13,172 bases of DNA from an uncultured Ilumatobacter sp. (GTDB lineage: Bacteria > Actinomycetota > Acidimicrobiia > Acidimicrobiales > Ilumatobacteraceae), in contig CALICC010000088.1 in assembly GCA_938049325.1 (NCBI GenBank), positions 1-13,172 of the forward strand. The letters run 5' to 3'. A program made the position numbers and the translations under genes. How positions within the stretch are numbered: the stretch's first letter is position 1; each line of letters opens with the position of its first letter. The notes beneath the pieces were generated by a model. The model had not been told where the DNA came from. It did no database searches and saw only the letters and a list, made by a program, of their open reading frames with translations. Shown in pieces: positions 7,190-13,172 of this stretch.

Positions 7190-8641
7190 ATGGATCTCGA
7201 TGACAAGAACGAATTCGCTCGCGATGGCGAGCTTCCCGCGCAGGCAAAGACGCTGTGGCACGGCCGGTTCACCGGCGGACCGTCCGAGTCGCTCCTCGCG
7301 TACACGGTCAGTCTCCCGTATGACCAGCGAATGTGGCGCGACGACATCGCGGGGTCGAAGGCGCACGTGCGCGGGCTCGAGCGAGTCGGTCTGCTCACCG
7401 CCGAGGAACGCGACAGCGTGCTCACCGCGCTCGACCAAGTTGCCGAGGAAATGGACAGCAGCTCGTTCGTCTTCGTCGACAGCGACGAGGACATCCACAC
7501 GGCGATCGAGCGGCGCGTCACCGAACTCGCAGGTCCGGCGGGTGGCAAGCTTCACACTGCTCGAAGCCGTAACGACCAGGTGGCGACCGACCTTCGGCTG
7601 TGGTGTAAGCGAGAGTTGCGCGATGTGGCGATCCGACTCGTCGAGATGCAAGAAGCGTTGTTGGAACAGGCGCTCGAGGCCGGCGATGCCTACCTGCCTG
7701 GGTACACACACTTGCAGCGAGCCCAGCCGGTTCTGCTGTCGCACCACCTGATGGCCCACGGCTGGGCGCTGGGACGCGACGTCAGCCGATTGATCGACAC
7801 GGTGCGTCGCCTCGACGTCTCGCCGCTCGGAGCGGGAGCCTTGGCGGGGTCCTCGCTGCCGATCGATCCGGTGGGCAACGCCACTGATCTCGGGTTCGCG
7901 AAGGCGTTCGACAACAGCCTCGACGCGGTGAGCGACCGTGACTTCGTCGCCGAGGCGGTGTTCGACCTTGCGCTCATCGGGATTCATCTCTCCCGAATCG
8001 GTGAAGAGTGGGTGTTGTGGACATCGGGCGAGTTCGGATTCGCCCGCCTCGATGACGGCTACGCCACCGGCTCGTCGATGTTGCCGCAGAAGAAGAACCC
8101 TGACATCGCGGAACTGGCTCGCGGGAAGAGCGGTCGGTTGATCGGCAACCTCACTGGCTTGCTCGCCACCTTGAAGGGGTTGCCGATGGCGTACAACCGT
8201 GACCTGCAGGAAGACAAAGAGCCGTTGTTCGACTCGGTCGAGCAGGTCACACTTGCCGTCGCGGCGCTGACGGGAATGATCGCAACGGCCACCTTCAACG
8301 TCGAGGCCATGCAGGCAGCGGCCGACGAAGAGACGATGGCGGCGACGGATCTCGCCGAATACCTGGTTCGGCACGGGATGCCCTTCCGTGACGCGCACGC
8401 GGTCGTTGGAGCGCATGTGCAGACCTGTCTCGCTGGTGGCGGCGCGTTGGCCGACCTCGTCGCAGCCGACGCACGTCTCGGACCCGACGCCGCTGCTCTG
8501 GTTCAGCCCGGTGTCGGCGTGCAGATGCGGACCTCACGTGGCGCGGCGGGACCGGACGCTCGTGACGAGCAAGTCGAGTCGTATCGCGCGATGTTGAGCG
8601 ACGAGATGCACGTCATCCGCGACCTTGCGTCGTTCGGCTAG
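7190..8641 (+). CDS. argH: Argininosuccinate lyase
   Basis: This enzyme cleaves argininosuccinate to arginine and fumarate, the last step of the pathway; it is a homotetramer of the fumarase/aspartase superfamily. Visible are LWHGRFTGGPSESLLAYT (22-39), ARSRNDQVATD (124-134), GYTHLQRAQPVL (171-182, with the conserved His174) and the superfamily signature GSSMLPQKKNPDIAE (294-308), whose serine loop supplies the catalytic base. At 483 residues it is slightly longer than the usual ~460-475, with about 20 residues before LWHGRF. ATG 7190 lies 12 bp after the argR stop, with AGGA at 7179-7182 as a modest ribosome-binding site. In many actinobacteria argG stands between argR and argH; here it is missing. 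It is the last gene of the operon; I see no clear terminator behind it. Confidence 0.97.
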   Translation: MDLDDKNEFARDGELPAQAKTLWHGRFTGGPSESLLAYTVSLPYDQRMWRDDIAGSKAHVRGLERVGLLTAEERDSVLTALDQVAEEMDSSSFVFVDSDEDIHTAIERRVTELAGPAGGKLHTARSRNDQVATDLRLWCKRELRDVAIRLVEMQEALLEQALEAGDAYLPGYTHLQRAQPVLLSHHLMAHGWALGRDVSRLIDTVRRLDVSPLGAGALAGSSLPIDPVGNATDLGFAKAFDNSLDAVSDRDFVAEAVFDLALIGIHLSRIGEEWVLWTSGEFGFARLDDGYATGSSMLPQKKNPDIAELARGKSGRLIGNLTGLLATLKGLPMAYNRDLQEDKEPLFDSVEQVTLAVAALTGMIATATFNVEAMQAAADEETMAATDLAEYLVRHGMPFRDAHAVVGAHVQTCLAGGGALADLVAADARLGPDAAALVQPGVGVQMRTSRGAAGPDARDEQVESYRAMLSDEMHVIRDLASFG

Positions 8642-8693
8642 ATACAGCTGGATGGCGGTGCGTCTGACACCTGGCTGAACAACGCTGCTGGCC

Positions 8694-8699
8694 TACGGT
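8694..8699 (+). promoter_or_regulatory. Possible -10 box (TACGGT) for the SDR gene, leaderless type
   Basis: TACGGT fits the TAnnnT pattern and ends 7 bp before ATG 8707, the spacing expected when transcription starts at the start codon. No Shine-Dalgarno sequence precedes this ATG. I see no convincing -35. The evidence is only positional. Confidence 0.4.
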
Positions 8700-8706
8700 G
8701 CAGCGT

Positions 8707-9612
8707 ATGAAGGATTTTGCAGGAAAGATCGCCGTCATCACCGGTGGAGGCACCGGCATGGGTCGCCAACTCGCGGTGCAACTCGCCGCAGCTGGGGCGC
8801 ACGTCTCGATGTGCGATCTTTCCGAAGAGAACATGGCCGAAACCGCGACCCTCGCTCGTGCGGCGGCGCCGGCGTCCGACATGCGCATCAGCACGCATAC
8901 ATGCGACGTGAGTGACGAAGCAGCCATGCTCGTCTTTCGCGATGAAGTACTCACGGCGCACGGAACCGAACACATCAACCTGCTGTTTAACAACGCAGGG
9001 CTGAGCGGTGGCGGCTCGTTGTTCACCGACGCCCGCGACTCATGGGACCGATGCTTCAACGTCTGTTTCGGTGGGGTGCGGTGGGGAACCTTGGCGTTTC
9101 TCGACGCATTGGTGGCGTCCGACGACGGTCACATCGTCAACACTTCGAGCGTGAACGGGTTCTGGGCATCGATCGGTGCCGATCGACCGCACACCGCCTA
9201 CTCGGCAGCGAAGTTCGCGGTCAAGGGTTTCACCGAGGCGCTGATCACCGATCTCGCCGTGAACGCACCGCATGTGAAGGCCTCGGTGGTCATGCCGGGC
9301 CATATCGGTACGAACATCGTCCAGAGTTCGACCAAGTACGGCGCACAGACGTTCACCGCCGAAGAACTGGAGCTGGCCGAGCTGGCCGATCAGATGTTCC
9401 ACGACATGGCGCCGATGACGGCGGCCGAAGCGGCGACGGTCATCCTCGACGGCGTCCGGGCAGATCGGTGGAGAATTCTGGTCGGTGACGACGCGCATGC
9501 GCTCGATTCCGCTGTGCGGGCCAACCCGGAAGCTGCCTATGAGCCCGGTTTCGGCGAAATGTTGTTCGCCGAGCTGCGCGGCGCCGCCGAGGCCCTCGAG
9601 GGCGACACCTGA
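8707..9612 (+). CDS. Short-chain dehydrogenase/reductase (SDR), substrate unknown
   Basis: This is a 301-residue classical SDR with a Rossmann fold. Motifs are the cofactor loop TGGGTGMG (12-19), Asp37 at the end of the second strand (MCDLSEEN), which favours NAD(H), CDVSD (66-70), NNAG (95-98), the catalytic Ser147/Ser148 region in NTSSVNGFW, and YSAAK (Tyr165, Lys169). The ~50 C-terminal residues beyond the core are somewhat longer than in a typical 250-residue SDR. I chose ATG 8707 because GKIAVITGG follows at the normal distance; a GTG at 8698 would add three residues. It has its own 65-bp upstream gap after argH, so it is probably transcribed separately. The substrate cannot be inferred from the neighbours. 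Confidence 0.93.
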   Translation: MKDFAGKIAVITGGGTGMGRQLAVQLAAAGAHVSMCDLSEENMAETATLARAAAPASDMRISTHTCDVSDEAAMLVFRDEVLTAHGTEHINLLFNNAGLSGGGSLFTDARDSWDRCFNVCFGGVRWGTLAFLDALVASDDGHIVNTSSVNGFWASIGADRPHTAYSAAKFAVKGFTEALITDLAVNAPHVKASVVMPGHIGTNIVQSSTKYGAQTFTAEELELAELADQMFHDMAPMTAAEAATVILDGVRADRWRILVGDDAHALDSAVRANPEAAYEPGFGEMLFAELRGAAEALEGDT

Positions 9613-9657
9613 TTCGACCTCAAGCTTGCGCTCGTTGGCGCCGATGACTATTTCGTG

Positions 9658-10164
9658 ATGACAGACACGCTCACGGAGACGACGGACGCACTCGCGACAT
9701 CGGATTCGATTCGCGATCTGCTCTCGTATGTCGACGTTTCTCTCGAGTGGGAAGACGTTGTCGGTGTCGTGGTCGGATCGCTGTCTGGTGACGCCGAAGT
9801 CGTCGAAGGCGACGACGCTGCGCAGTTCGGACACTTCGCCAGCGGCATCAAGGTCACCCTGGAAAACGATGTGCTGCTGCTGTCCTCGTCCTATTCGCTC
9901 CTCGGCGGTGACGCGAGCATCGTTGCCGAACAGATGCGCGAGGTGACCATGGCGCTCGAAATGGCAACGGCACGTGTCGCAGTGGCAGTTCGCTTCGACC
10001 AACCAGAACTCGCCGCCGGTGACATTGCAGGTCGCCAACGAGTTCACGGCTACGCGTTCTTTCCCGAATCCGATGCACGCGCCCATGGCGGCGAACGCAC
10101 AATGGAGTTGCACGCGAGCTTGCTCGAGGCCTTCGACCAGAACGCCGCACGCCGGAACCCCTAG
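9658..10164 (+). CDS. Hypothetical protein, 168 residues, family not recognised
   Basis: I do not recognise this protein. It starts at ATG 9658 (GTG 9655 is the adjacent alternative) and stops at 10164, 13 bp before the convergent DUF2332 gene. It has an acidic, soluble profile with no signal peptide or membrane segment. Residues ~15-40 look helix-strand (SIRDLLSYVDVSLEWEDVV, then a GVVVGSLSG strand). A central stretch reads IKVTLENDVLLLSSSYSLLGG, a helix follows (VAEQMREVTMALEMATARVAVA), and the C-terminus has VHGYAFFPESDARAHGGE and a final helix. Codon use (G/C third positions) matches the neighbours, which supports a real gene. There is no Shine-Dalgarno; GACTAT (9645-9650), ending 7 bp before the ATG, could be a leaderless -10. 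It may form a unit with the SDR gene 45 bp upstream. Confidence 0.7.
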   Translation: MTDTLTETTDALATSDSIRDLLSYVDVSLEWEDVVGVVVGSLSGDAEVVEGDDAAQFGHFASGIKVTLENDVLLLSSSYSLLGGDASIVAEQMREVTMALEMATARVAVAVRFDQPELAAGDIAGRQRVHGYAFFPESDARAHGGERTMELHASLLEAFDQNAARRNP

Positions 10165-10177
10165 CGAAGTTCTACTC

Positions 10178-11248
10178 TCACCGCCACTGGATCCAGTATC
10201 CGTGGGGGTGCGCTGTGCCGAAATGCTGAACGTGGCGCTGGCCATTGCGCCAACTCGTTGATGTCAACGCTGTCGTGTGCTCGCTGGCCAGATCTTCGGC
10301 GTGATCCAAGGCCGGCGTCTGAGCCGGTGACTCCGCAAACACCCACGTGACGTCGCGCTCGCGTCCCACGCGGTCGACGGCAGCGACAAAGGCTTCCTGG
10401 CGTTCGACTTCGAGGTAGTTCAGTACCCACGACGTCGTGATGACCGGGTGGGCGTCGTCGTCATCGGTGAGTTCCACCATGGTGTCGAGATCGTCGACGG
10501 CGTCGCCAGAGCGAACGTCGGGCGGATGGGTTTGGGCGATCTCGAGTGCGTTCGTCAATCGCTCGAACCGGTCGGCCTGATCTGGCCAGCAGCACGCTGT
10601 CAACCAGCGCGCCTCGGTTGGATCCGCAGCCGCGATCGGTGTCGCATCGAGGCCGCGGGCAGCGCGAATGGTCGGAAGCGCGACGGGTGCGGTCCGGGTG
10701 CCGCGCGTCGTGCAGTCGATCACGAGATCCGATGTGCCGAGCAGCGGGCCGTCGTCGTAGCGGTAGCTGTAGTGGGAGATGAGTGTCGTGAGCCCGGCGC
10801 TCGCGCCGATGTCGATGTGGCTGAGCGGACCGACGGTGCGTTGAATTTCGTCGAAGATGGGAACGAAGAGAGCGCATCGGCCGACTTCGTTGGTCTGCAC
10901 CGATCGGGTGGCGAGCAGTTCGAGGACCGCCGGCGACCGTTCGTGCACGAAGGCGGCCAAGGTCTCGGCCAATGCAGGATCGTCGGGAGCGCGGTGCTCG
11001 ATCGTGAGATTGGGGTACCAGGCGGCCAGCGGATGTTGTGGTTCGTCGAGGAGCAAGAAGTGGATCGCGGCGAGCAGCAGTACCGGCATCTGCTGGTTCG
11101 GTGGTGCGTGACCGAGCAAGCTCGACAACGACCGATCTTGCGCGATCGATGCGCAGAGGGCGGAGTTGAGTGGAGCTCGCGGGAGCGCAGTGCGCGCTTG
11201 GGCACGGAATCGCTCGATCAGCTCCGAATCGTTCCACGGGTCGCGCAC
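10178..11248 (-). CDS. DUF2332 family protein, possible SAM-binding fold
   Basis: This is a 356-residue protein of the DUF2332 family, common in actinobacteria and proteobacteria and without an established function. Family signatures are the conserved VQTNEVGRCALFVP stretch (about 117-130) followed by LSHIDIGASAGLTTL (142-156), which resembles motif I of SAM-dependent methyltransferases, then YRYDDGP (162-168), a WLTACCWPDQADRFERL block, and VITTSWVLNYLEVERQEAFVAAV with TWVFAESP near the C-terminus. A methyltransferase role is inference only. I chose GTG 11248, because extending to 11326 would run through the tyrS start and adds an Arg-rich stretch without homology. TACTGT (11260 down to 11255) ends 6 nt before this GTG, a leaderless-type -10. 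It is convergent with the hypothetical gene and divergent from tyrS. Confidence 0.88.
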   Translation of the reverse strand: MRDPWNDSELIERFRAQARTALPRAPLNSALCASIAQDRSLSSLLGHAPPNQQMPVLLLAAIHFLLLDEPQHPLAAWYPNLTIEHRAPDDPALAETLAAFVHERSPAVLELLATRSVQTNEVGRCALFVPIFDEIQRTVGPLSHIDIGASAGLTTLISHYSYRYDDGPLLGTSDLVIDCTTRGTRTAPVALPTIRAARGLDATPIAAADPTEARWLTACCWPDQADRFERLTNALEIAQTHPPDVRSGDAVDDLDTMVELTDDDDAHPVITTSWVLNYLEVERQEAFVAAVDRVGRERDVTWVFAESPAQTPALDHAEDLASEHTTALTSTSWRNGQRHVQHFGTAHPHGYWIQWR

Positions 11249-11273
11249 GCCTCGACAGTAACGTCGTCGACAT
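11249..11273. promoter_or_regulatory. 25-bp divergent promoter core between DUF2332 gene and tyrS
   Basis: Only 25 bp separate the two start codons. On the plus strand TAACGT (11259-11264) ends 9 bp before the tyrS ATG. On the minus strand TACTGT (11260 to 11255) ends 6 nt before the GTG. Both fit TAnnnT, and they share bases 11259-11260. No Shine-Dalgarno fits for tyrS, and the only candidate for the minus gene (GAGG) is too close to the GTG, so both mRNAs are probably leaderless. The -35 regions, which are poor, would fall inside the opposite coding regions. Confidence 0.5.
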
Positions 11274-12551
11274 ATGGCTCTCGTCGACAACGACCTCATT
11301 GCTGATCTCGAGGCGCGTGGCCTCATTCACGACTCCACCGATCGCGAGCAGCTCCGCAAAGACGTCGCAGCGGGCCCCGTCGGTATCTACTACGGCTGTG
11401 ATCCGACCGCAGACAGCCTGCACGTCGGCAACCTCATCGGCTTGGTCATGTTGCGCCGCTTCCAAGACGCCGGCCACCGCGCGATCGCGCTTGCTGGGGG
11501 AGCAACCGGCATGGTGGGGGACCCCGGTGGCCGATCGGAGGAACGCAACTTGCTCGACGAGGCGACGCTCACGCACAACGTGGCAGCGATCAAGGAGCAG
11601 CTCGGCCGCATCGTCGACCTGACTGATTCCGAGCGCGGGATGTTGGTCGACAACCGCGAGTGGACACAGGACATCTCGATCCTCGACTTCCTTCGCGACG
11701 TCGGCAAGCACGTCACCGTGAACCAGATGTTGGCTCGCGAAAGCGTGAAGGTGCGGATCGAATCCGAGCACGGCATCAGCTTCACCGAGTTCAGCTACAT
11801 GCTGTTGCAGGCCAACGACTACCTCTGGTTGCACGACCATCTCGGCTGTTCGATTCAAATCGGCGGCTCTGATCAGTGGGGCAACATCATTTCTGGAGTC
11901 GACCTGATCCGACGCAAGCGACAGACGGCGGTCCATGCGTTGGCATGGCCGCTGCTCACCGCATCCGATGGAACCAAGCTCGGCAAGACAACGGGAGCAC
12001 GCGTTTGGCTCGATGCCGACAAGACGAGTCCATATGCGCTGCGCCAGCACTGGATGCAGACCGCCGACGCAGATGTCCGGTCGCAATTGCTGACGTTTTC
12101 GCTCCGCCCGGTCGACGAGCTCGAGCGCATCGTCACAGAGCACGAAGCTGCGCCGCACCTTCGTGCTGCCCAGCGCGTCTTGGCCGACGACGTGGTCGAA
12201 CTCGTTCACGGCACAGAAGCCGCCGCCGGCGCCGCCGAGGCGGCCGAACTGCTCTTCGCGAAGGACCCGACGGGGGCGTCAGAGCGGGCCTTCATGACAT
12301 TGGCCGCGGAGATCCCGTTCAGCCGGGTCAGCGCCGCCGATCTGGGCGACACGGTCGAGGTCCTGGCATCGACAGATTTGGCGACTTCTAAAGGTGACGC
12401 GCGTCGCAGCATCGACCAAGGATCGGTGTCCGTGAATGGGGCCAAGATCGGGGCAAAAGACCAGCTCAGCGACCAGATCCGACTACACGACCGGTACCTG
12501 CTCCTCCGCAAGGGCAAGAAGTCGCATCACCTGCTTGAAGTTTTCTTCTGA
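11274..12551 (+). CDS. tyrS: Tyrosine--tRNA ligase
   Basis: This is a class-I aminoacyl-tRNA synthetase, a homodimer that charges tRNA-Tyr with tyrosine in the cytoplasm. The 425 residues match the bacterial TyrRS of the short-motif group. Visible are YYGCDPTADSLHVGNL (39-54) with the HIGH variant HVGN (50-53), LAGGATGMVGDPGGRSEER (73-91), SYMLLQANDYLWL (174-186), IQIGGSDQWGNI (195-206), and the KMSKS-loop variant TKLGKT (234-239; often KFGKS). The C-terminal ~60 residues form an S4 RNA-binding domain (ARRSIDQGSVSVNGAKI). I chose ATG 11274: it is the first ATG, the conserved N-terminal helix follows, and a leaderless-type -10 lies just before it. No T-box or long leader is present. The rRNA operon begins right behind it. 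Confidence 0.98.
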   Translation: MALVDNDLIADLEARGLIHDSTDREQLRKDVAAGPVGIYYGCDPTADSLHVGNLIGLVMLRRFQDAGHRAIALAGGATGMVGDPGGRSEERNLLDEATLTHNVAAIKEQLGRIVDLTDSERGMLVDNREWTQDISILDFLRDVGKHVTVNQMLARESVKVRIESEHGISFTEFSYMLLQANDYLWLHDHLGCSIQIGGSDQWGNIISGVDLIRRKRQTAVHALAWPLLTASDGTKLGKTTGARVWLDADKTSPYALRQHWMQTADADVRSQLLTFSLRPVDELERIVTEHEAAPHLRAAQRVLADDVVELVHGTEAAAGAAEAAELLFAKDPTGASERAFMTLAAEIPFSRVSAADLGDTVEVLASTDLATSKGDARRSIDQGSVSVNGAKIGAKDQLSDQIRLHDRYLLLRKGKKSHHLLEVFF

Positions 12552-12558
12552 GACGGGG

Positions 12559-12587
12559 TTGTGCGACAGGGTTGGGAGCGTTAGCTT
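12559..12587 (+). promoter_or_regulatory. Candidate rRNA operon promoter (-35 TTGTGC, -10 TAGCTT)
   Basis: TTGTGC (12559-12564) and TAGCTT (12582-12587) are 17 bp apart. TAGnnT is a common actinobacterial -10, and TTGTnn resembles -35 boxes of rRNA promoters. It would start RNA about 12594, giving a leader near 395 nt. The -35 begins only 7 bp after the tyrS stop. Other promoters further down the leader are possible but I see no better pair. Confidence 0.5.
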
Positions 12588-12591
12588 AGTT

Positions 12592-12630
12592 TCTCGCTTC
12601 ACGGAGCCCACGGGCCCCGGAAAAGCGAGA
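12592..12630 (+). repeat. Inverted repeat near the 5' end of the rRNA leader
   Basis: TCTCGCTT (12592-12599) and AAGCGAGA (12623-12630) are perfectly complementary over 8 bp, with a 23-nt GC-rich loop that can fold further. It falls at the predicted transcript start and before the boxA-like element, so it may be a leader (boxB-like) hairpin. A tyrS terminator is the alternative, but no T-run follows. Confidence 0.5.
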
Positions 12631-12683
12631 GGAATCAACGCCTCACCGAGCGAACGCACGGTGCAGAGCGCATTCCAGCTTCG

Positions 12684-12696
12684 GCTCCTTGAAAAC
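12684..12696 (+). promoter_or_regulatory. boxA-like rRNA antitermination element
   Basis: GCTCCTTGAAAAC closely resembles boxA elements of bacterial rRNA leaders and spacers (for example TGTTCTTTGAAAACT in Bacillus). In the RNA it would bind NusB/S10 and let RNA polymerase pass the structured leader. It lies about 290 bp before 16S rRNA, after the promoter-proximal hairpin, as in other rrn leaders. Confidence 0.6.
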
Positions 12697-12735
12697 GGAA
12701 GAGAAGACAGAACGCCAGTGCGGGCAGTCCGGTCG

Positions 12736-12751
12736 GCACCCCTCGGGGTGC
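12736..12751 (+). repeat. Stable leader hairpin with CTCG tetraloop
   Basis: GCACCC (12736-12741) pairs with GGGTGC (12746-12751) around a CTCG tetraloop; the inverted repeat is perfect over 7 bp if the loop is counted as 2 nt. An outer pair of arms, AGACAG (12705-12710) and CTGTCT (12761-12766), could enclose it in a longer stem. It lacks a T-run, so it is probably structural rather than a terminator. Confidence 0.55.
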
Positions 12752-12772
12752 TGCGAGAAACTGTCTGTCAAT

Positions 12773-12845
12773 TTCGCTGTCGGCATCCCGCCGGCAGCAA
12801 CATGGTTATTCGCTGTCGGCCTCACAGCTGGCAGCGTCACGGTTA
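12773..12845 (+). repeat. Tandem duplication of a ~36-bp hairpin unit in the rRNA leader
   Basis: Two imperfect copies stand head to tail (12773-12808 and 12809-12845), both beginning TTCGCTGTCGGC and ending GGTTA. Each folds on its own: GCTGTCGGC with GCCGGCAGC (12776-12798, loop ATCCC, one G-U) and CGCTGTCGGC with GCTGGCAGCG (12811-12836, loop CTCACA, two G-U). Differences between the copies lie mostly in the loop and the 3' arm, and pairing is retained through G-U pairs, which suggests selection for structure. Confidence 0.65.
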
Positions 12846-12851
12846 ACTGGG

Positions 12852-12870
12852 CATCGACCAAACATCGATG
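12852..12870 (+). repeat. Small leader hairpin
   Basis: CATCGA (12852-12857) and TCGATG (12865-12870) form a perfect 6-bp stem with a 7-nt loop (CCAAACA). It follows the tandem hairpins directly. Its role is unknown; it could be a processing or spacer element. Confidence 0.35.
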
Positions 12871-12883
12871 TCCTATCACAGCT

Positions 12884-12910
12884 GGACATTCCACACATAC
12901 GGACATTCCA
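12884..12910 (+). repeat. Direct repeat GGACATTCCA, two copies
   Basis: GGACATTCCA occurs at 12884-12893 and 12901-12910, 17 bp apart start to start, about 80-105 bp upstream of 16S rRNA. Each copy contains the dyad GGA-CAT-TCC. It could be a protein-binding site or a small duplication; I cannot tell which. Confidence 0.4.
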
Positions 12911-12946
12911 TCCGGTGGAGTGCTCATCTGACACTCGTTGCTGACT

Positions 12947-12964
12947 CGAGCGCTCGCTTCGGCG
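12947..12964 (+). repeat. Palindrome and TTCG-loop hairpin just before 16S rRNA
   Basis: CGAGCGCTCG (12947-12956) is a perfect 10-bp palindrome overlapping CGC-TTCG-GCG (12955-12964), a short stem closed by a stable C(TTCG)G-type tetraloop. Flanking TGAC (12942-12945) and GTCA (12966-12969) could extend the structure. It is 25 bp upstream of mature 16S and may take part in pre-rRNA folding or processing. Confidence 0.35.
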
Positions 12965-12988
12965 GGTCACGAGAGATCAGCCACGTTT

Positions 12989-13172
<184 letters not shown>

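Larger units (their letters stand above)
12552..12988 (+). other. rRNA operon leader region, non-coding
   Basis: These 437 bp between tyrS and 16S rRNA hold no plausible gene. They carry a candidate promoter directly after the tyrS stop, a boxA-like element, and many inverted and direct repeats, all listed separately. No tyrS terminator with a T-run is visible. This is the expected place for rRNA promoters, antitermination signals and the 5' half of the pre-16S processing stem. Confidence 0.8.

Noticed and set aside
7043..8416. Minus-strand open frame of about 457 codons opposite argH
   Set aside because: It is antisense to argH, which has the complete lyase signature. The translation shows no recognisable motif.
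9040..10245. Minus-strand open frame of about 400 codons opposite the SDR and hypothetical genes
   Set aside because: It overlaps the catalytic part of a clear SDR and has shadow-type composition. It does weaken confidence in the hypothetical gene slightly, but the plus-strand frame has more protein-like composition.
10461..12209. Very long minus-strand open frame (about 580 codons) covering most of tyrS and the DUF2332 gene
   Set aside because: It lies antisense to tyrS and, over the DUF2332 gene, in another frame of the same strand. Its translation is Arg/His-rich without family motifs, as expected for a GC-rich shadow frame.
12736..12751. Rho-independent terminator for tyrS
   Set aside because: The hairpin is stable but has no T-run after it and lies about 185 bp beyond the tyrS stop, behind boxA, so a structural role in the rRNA leader fits better.
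12552..12930. Small open frames within the rRNA leader on either strand
   Set aside because: They cross hairpins and boxA, have no start signals and no family resemblance. The region is better explained as a non-coding rrn leader.

Overview
The window is GC-rich bacterial chromosome with dense housekeeping genes. I infer an actinobacterium, most likely class Acidimicrobiia (Ilumatobacter-like). The reasons are high-GC codon use, the 16S rRNA start at the right edge, several promoters of the 'TAnnnT just upstream of the start codon' (leaderless) type, and a pheT - arg cluster - tyrS order that resembles the actinobacterial arrangement (Mycobacterium tuberculosis has pheST, argCJBDFRGH and, further on, tyrS). 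The genus is a guess; the class is moderately secure.

Layout. (1) 1-1828, plus strand: the 3' part of pheT, then a small ACT-domain protein (COG3602/DUF2241 type) 4 bp downstream. (2) 1994-2554, minus strand: a YqgE/AlgH (UPF0301) protein, convergent with the ACT gene and divergent from the arg operon. (3) 2629-8641, plus strand: an arginine operon argC-argB-argD-argF-argR-argH. argC/B, argB/D and argF/R overlap by ATGA, argD/F overlaps by one base, and argH follows after 12 bp. Two ARG-box-like palindromes, 20 bp apart centre to centre, lie on the -35 and -10 elements of the argC promoter, so the encoded ArgR probably represses the operon. argJ and argG, present in the M. tuberculosis cluster, are absent. 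(4) 8707-10164, plus strand: a short-chain dehydrogenase and an unrecognised 168-residue protein. (5) 10178-11248, minus strand: a DUF2332 protein, divergent from tyrS (11274-12551) with only 25 bp between the start codons and overlapping predicted -10 boxes. (6) 12552-12988: the leader of an rRNA operon, with a candidate promoter, a boxA-like antitermination element and several hairpins, including a tandemly duplicated hairpin unit. (7) 12989-13172: the first ~184 nt of 16S rRNA, cut by the window edge.

Functionally, ArgC, ArgB and ArgD carry N-acetylglutamate to N-acetylornithine, ArgF makes citrulline and ArgH splits argininosuccinate. Deacetylation of acetylornithine (ArgJ or ArgE), N-acetylglutamate synthesis and argininosuccinate synthesis (ArgG) must be encoded elsewhere. 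PheT, TyrS and 16S rRNA belong to translation. I found no mobile element, CRISPR array, tRNA or convincing new multi-gene system. The most distinctive signals are regulatory: the ARG-box promoter, the overlapping divergent promoters at tyrS, and the structured rRNA leader.
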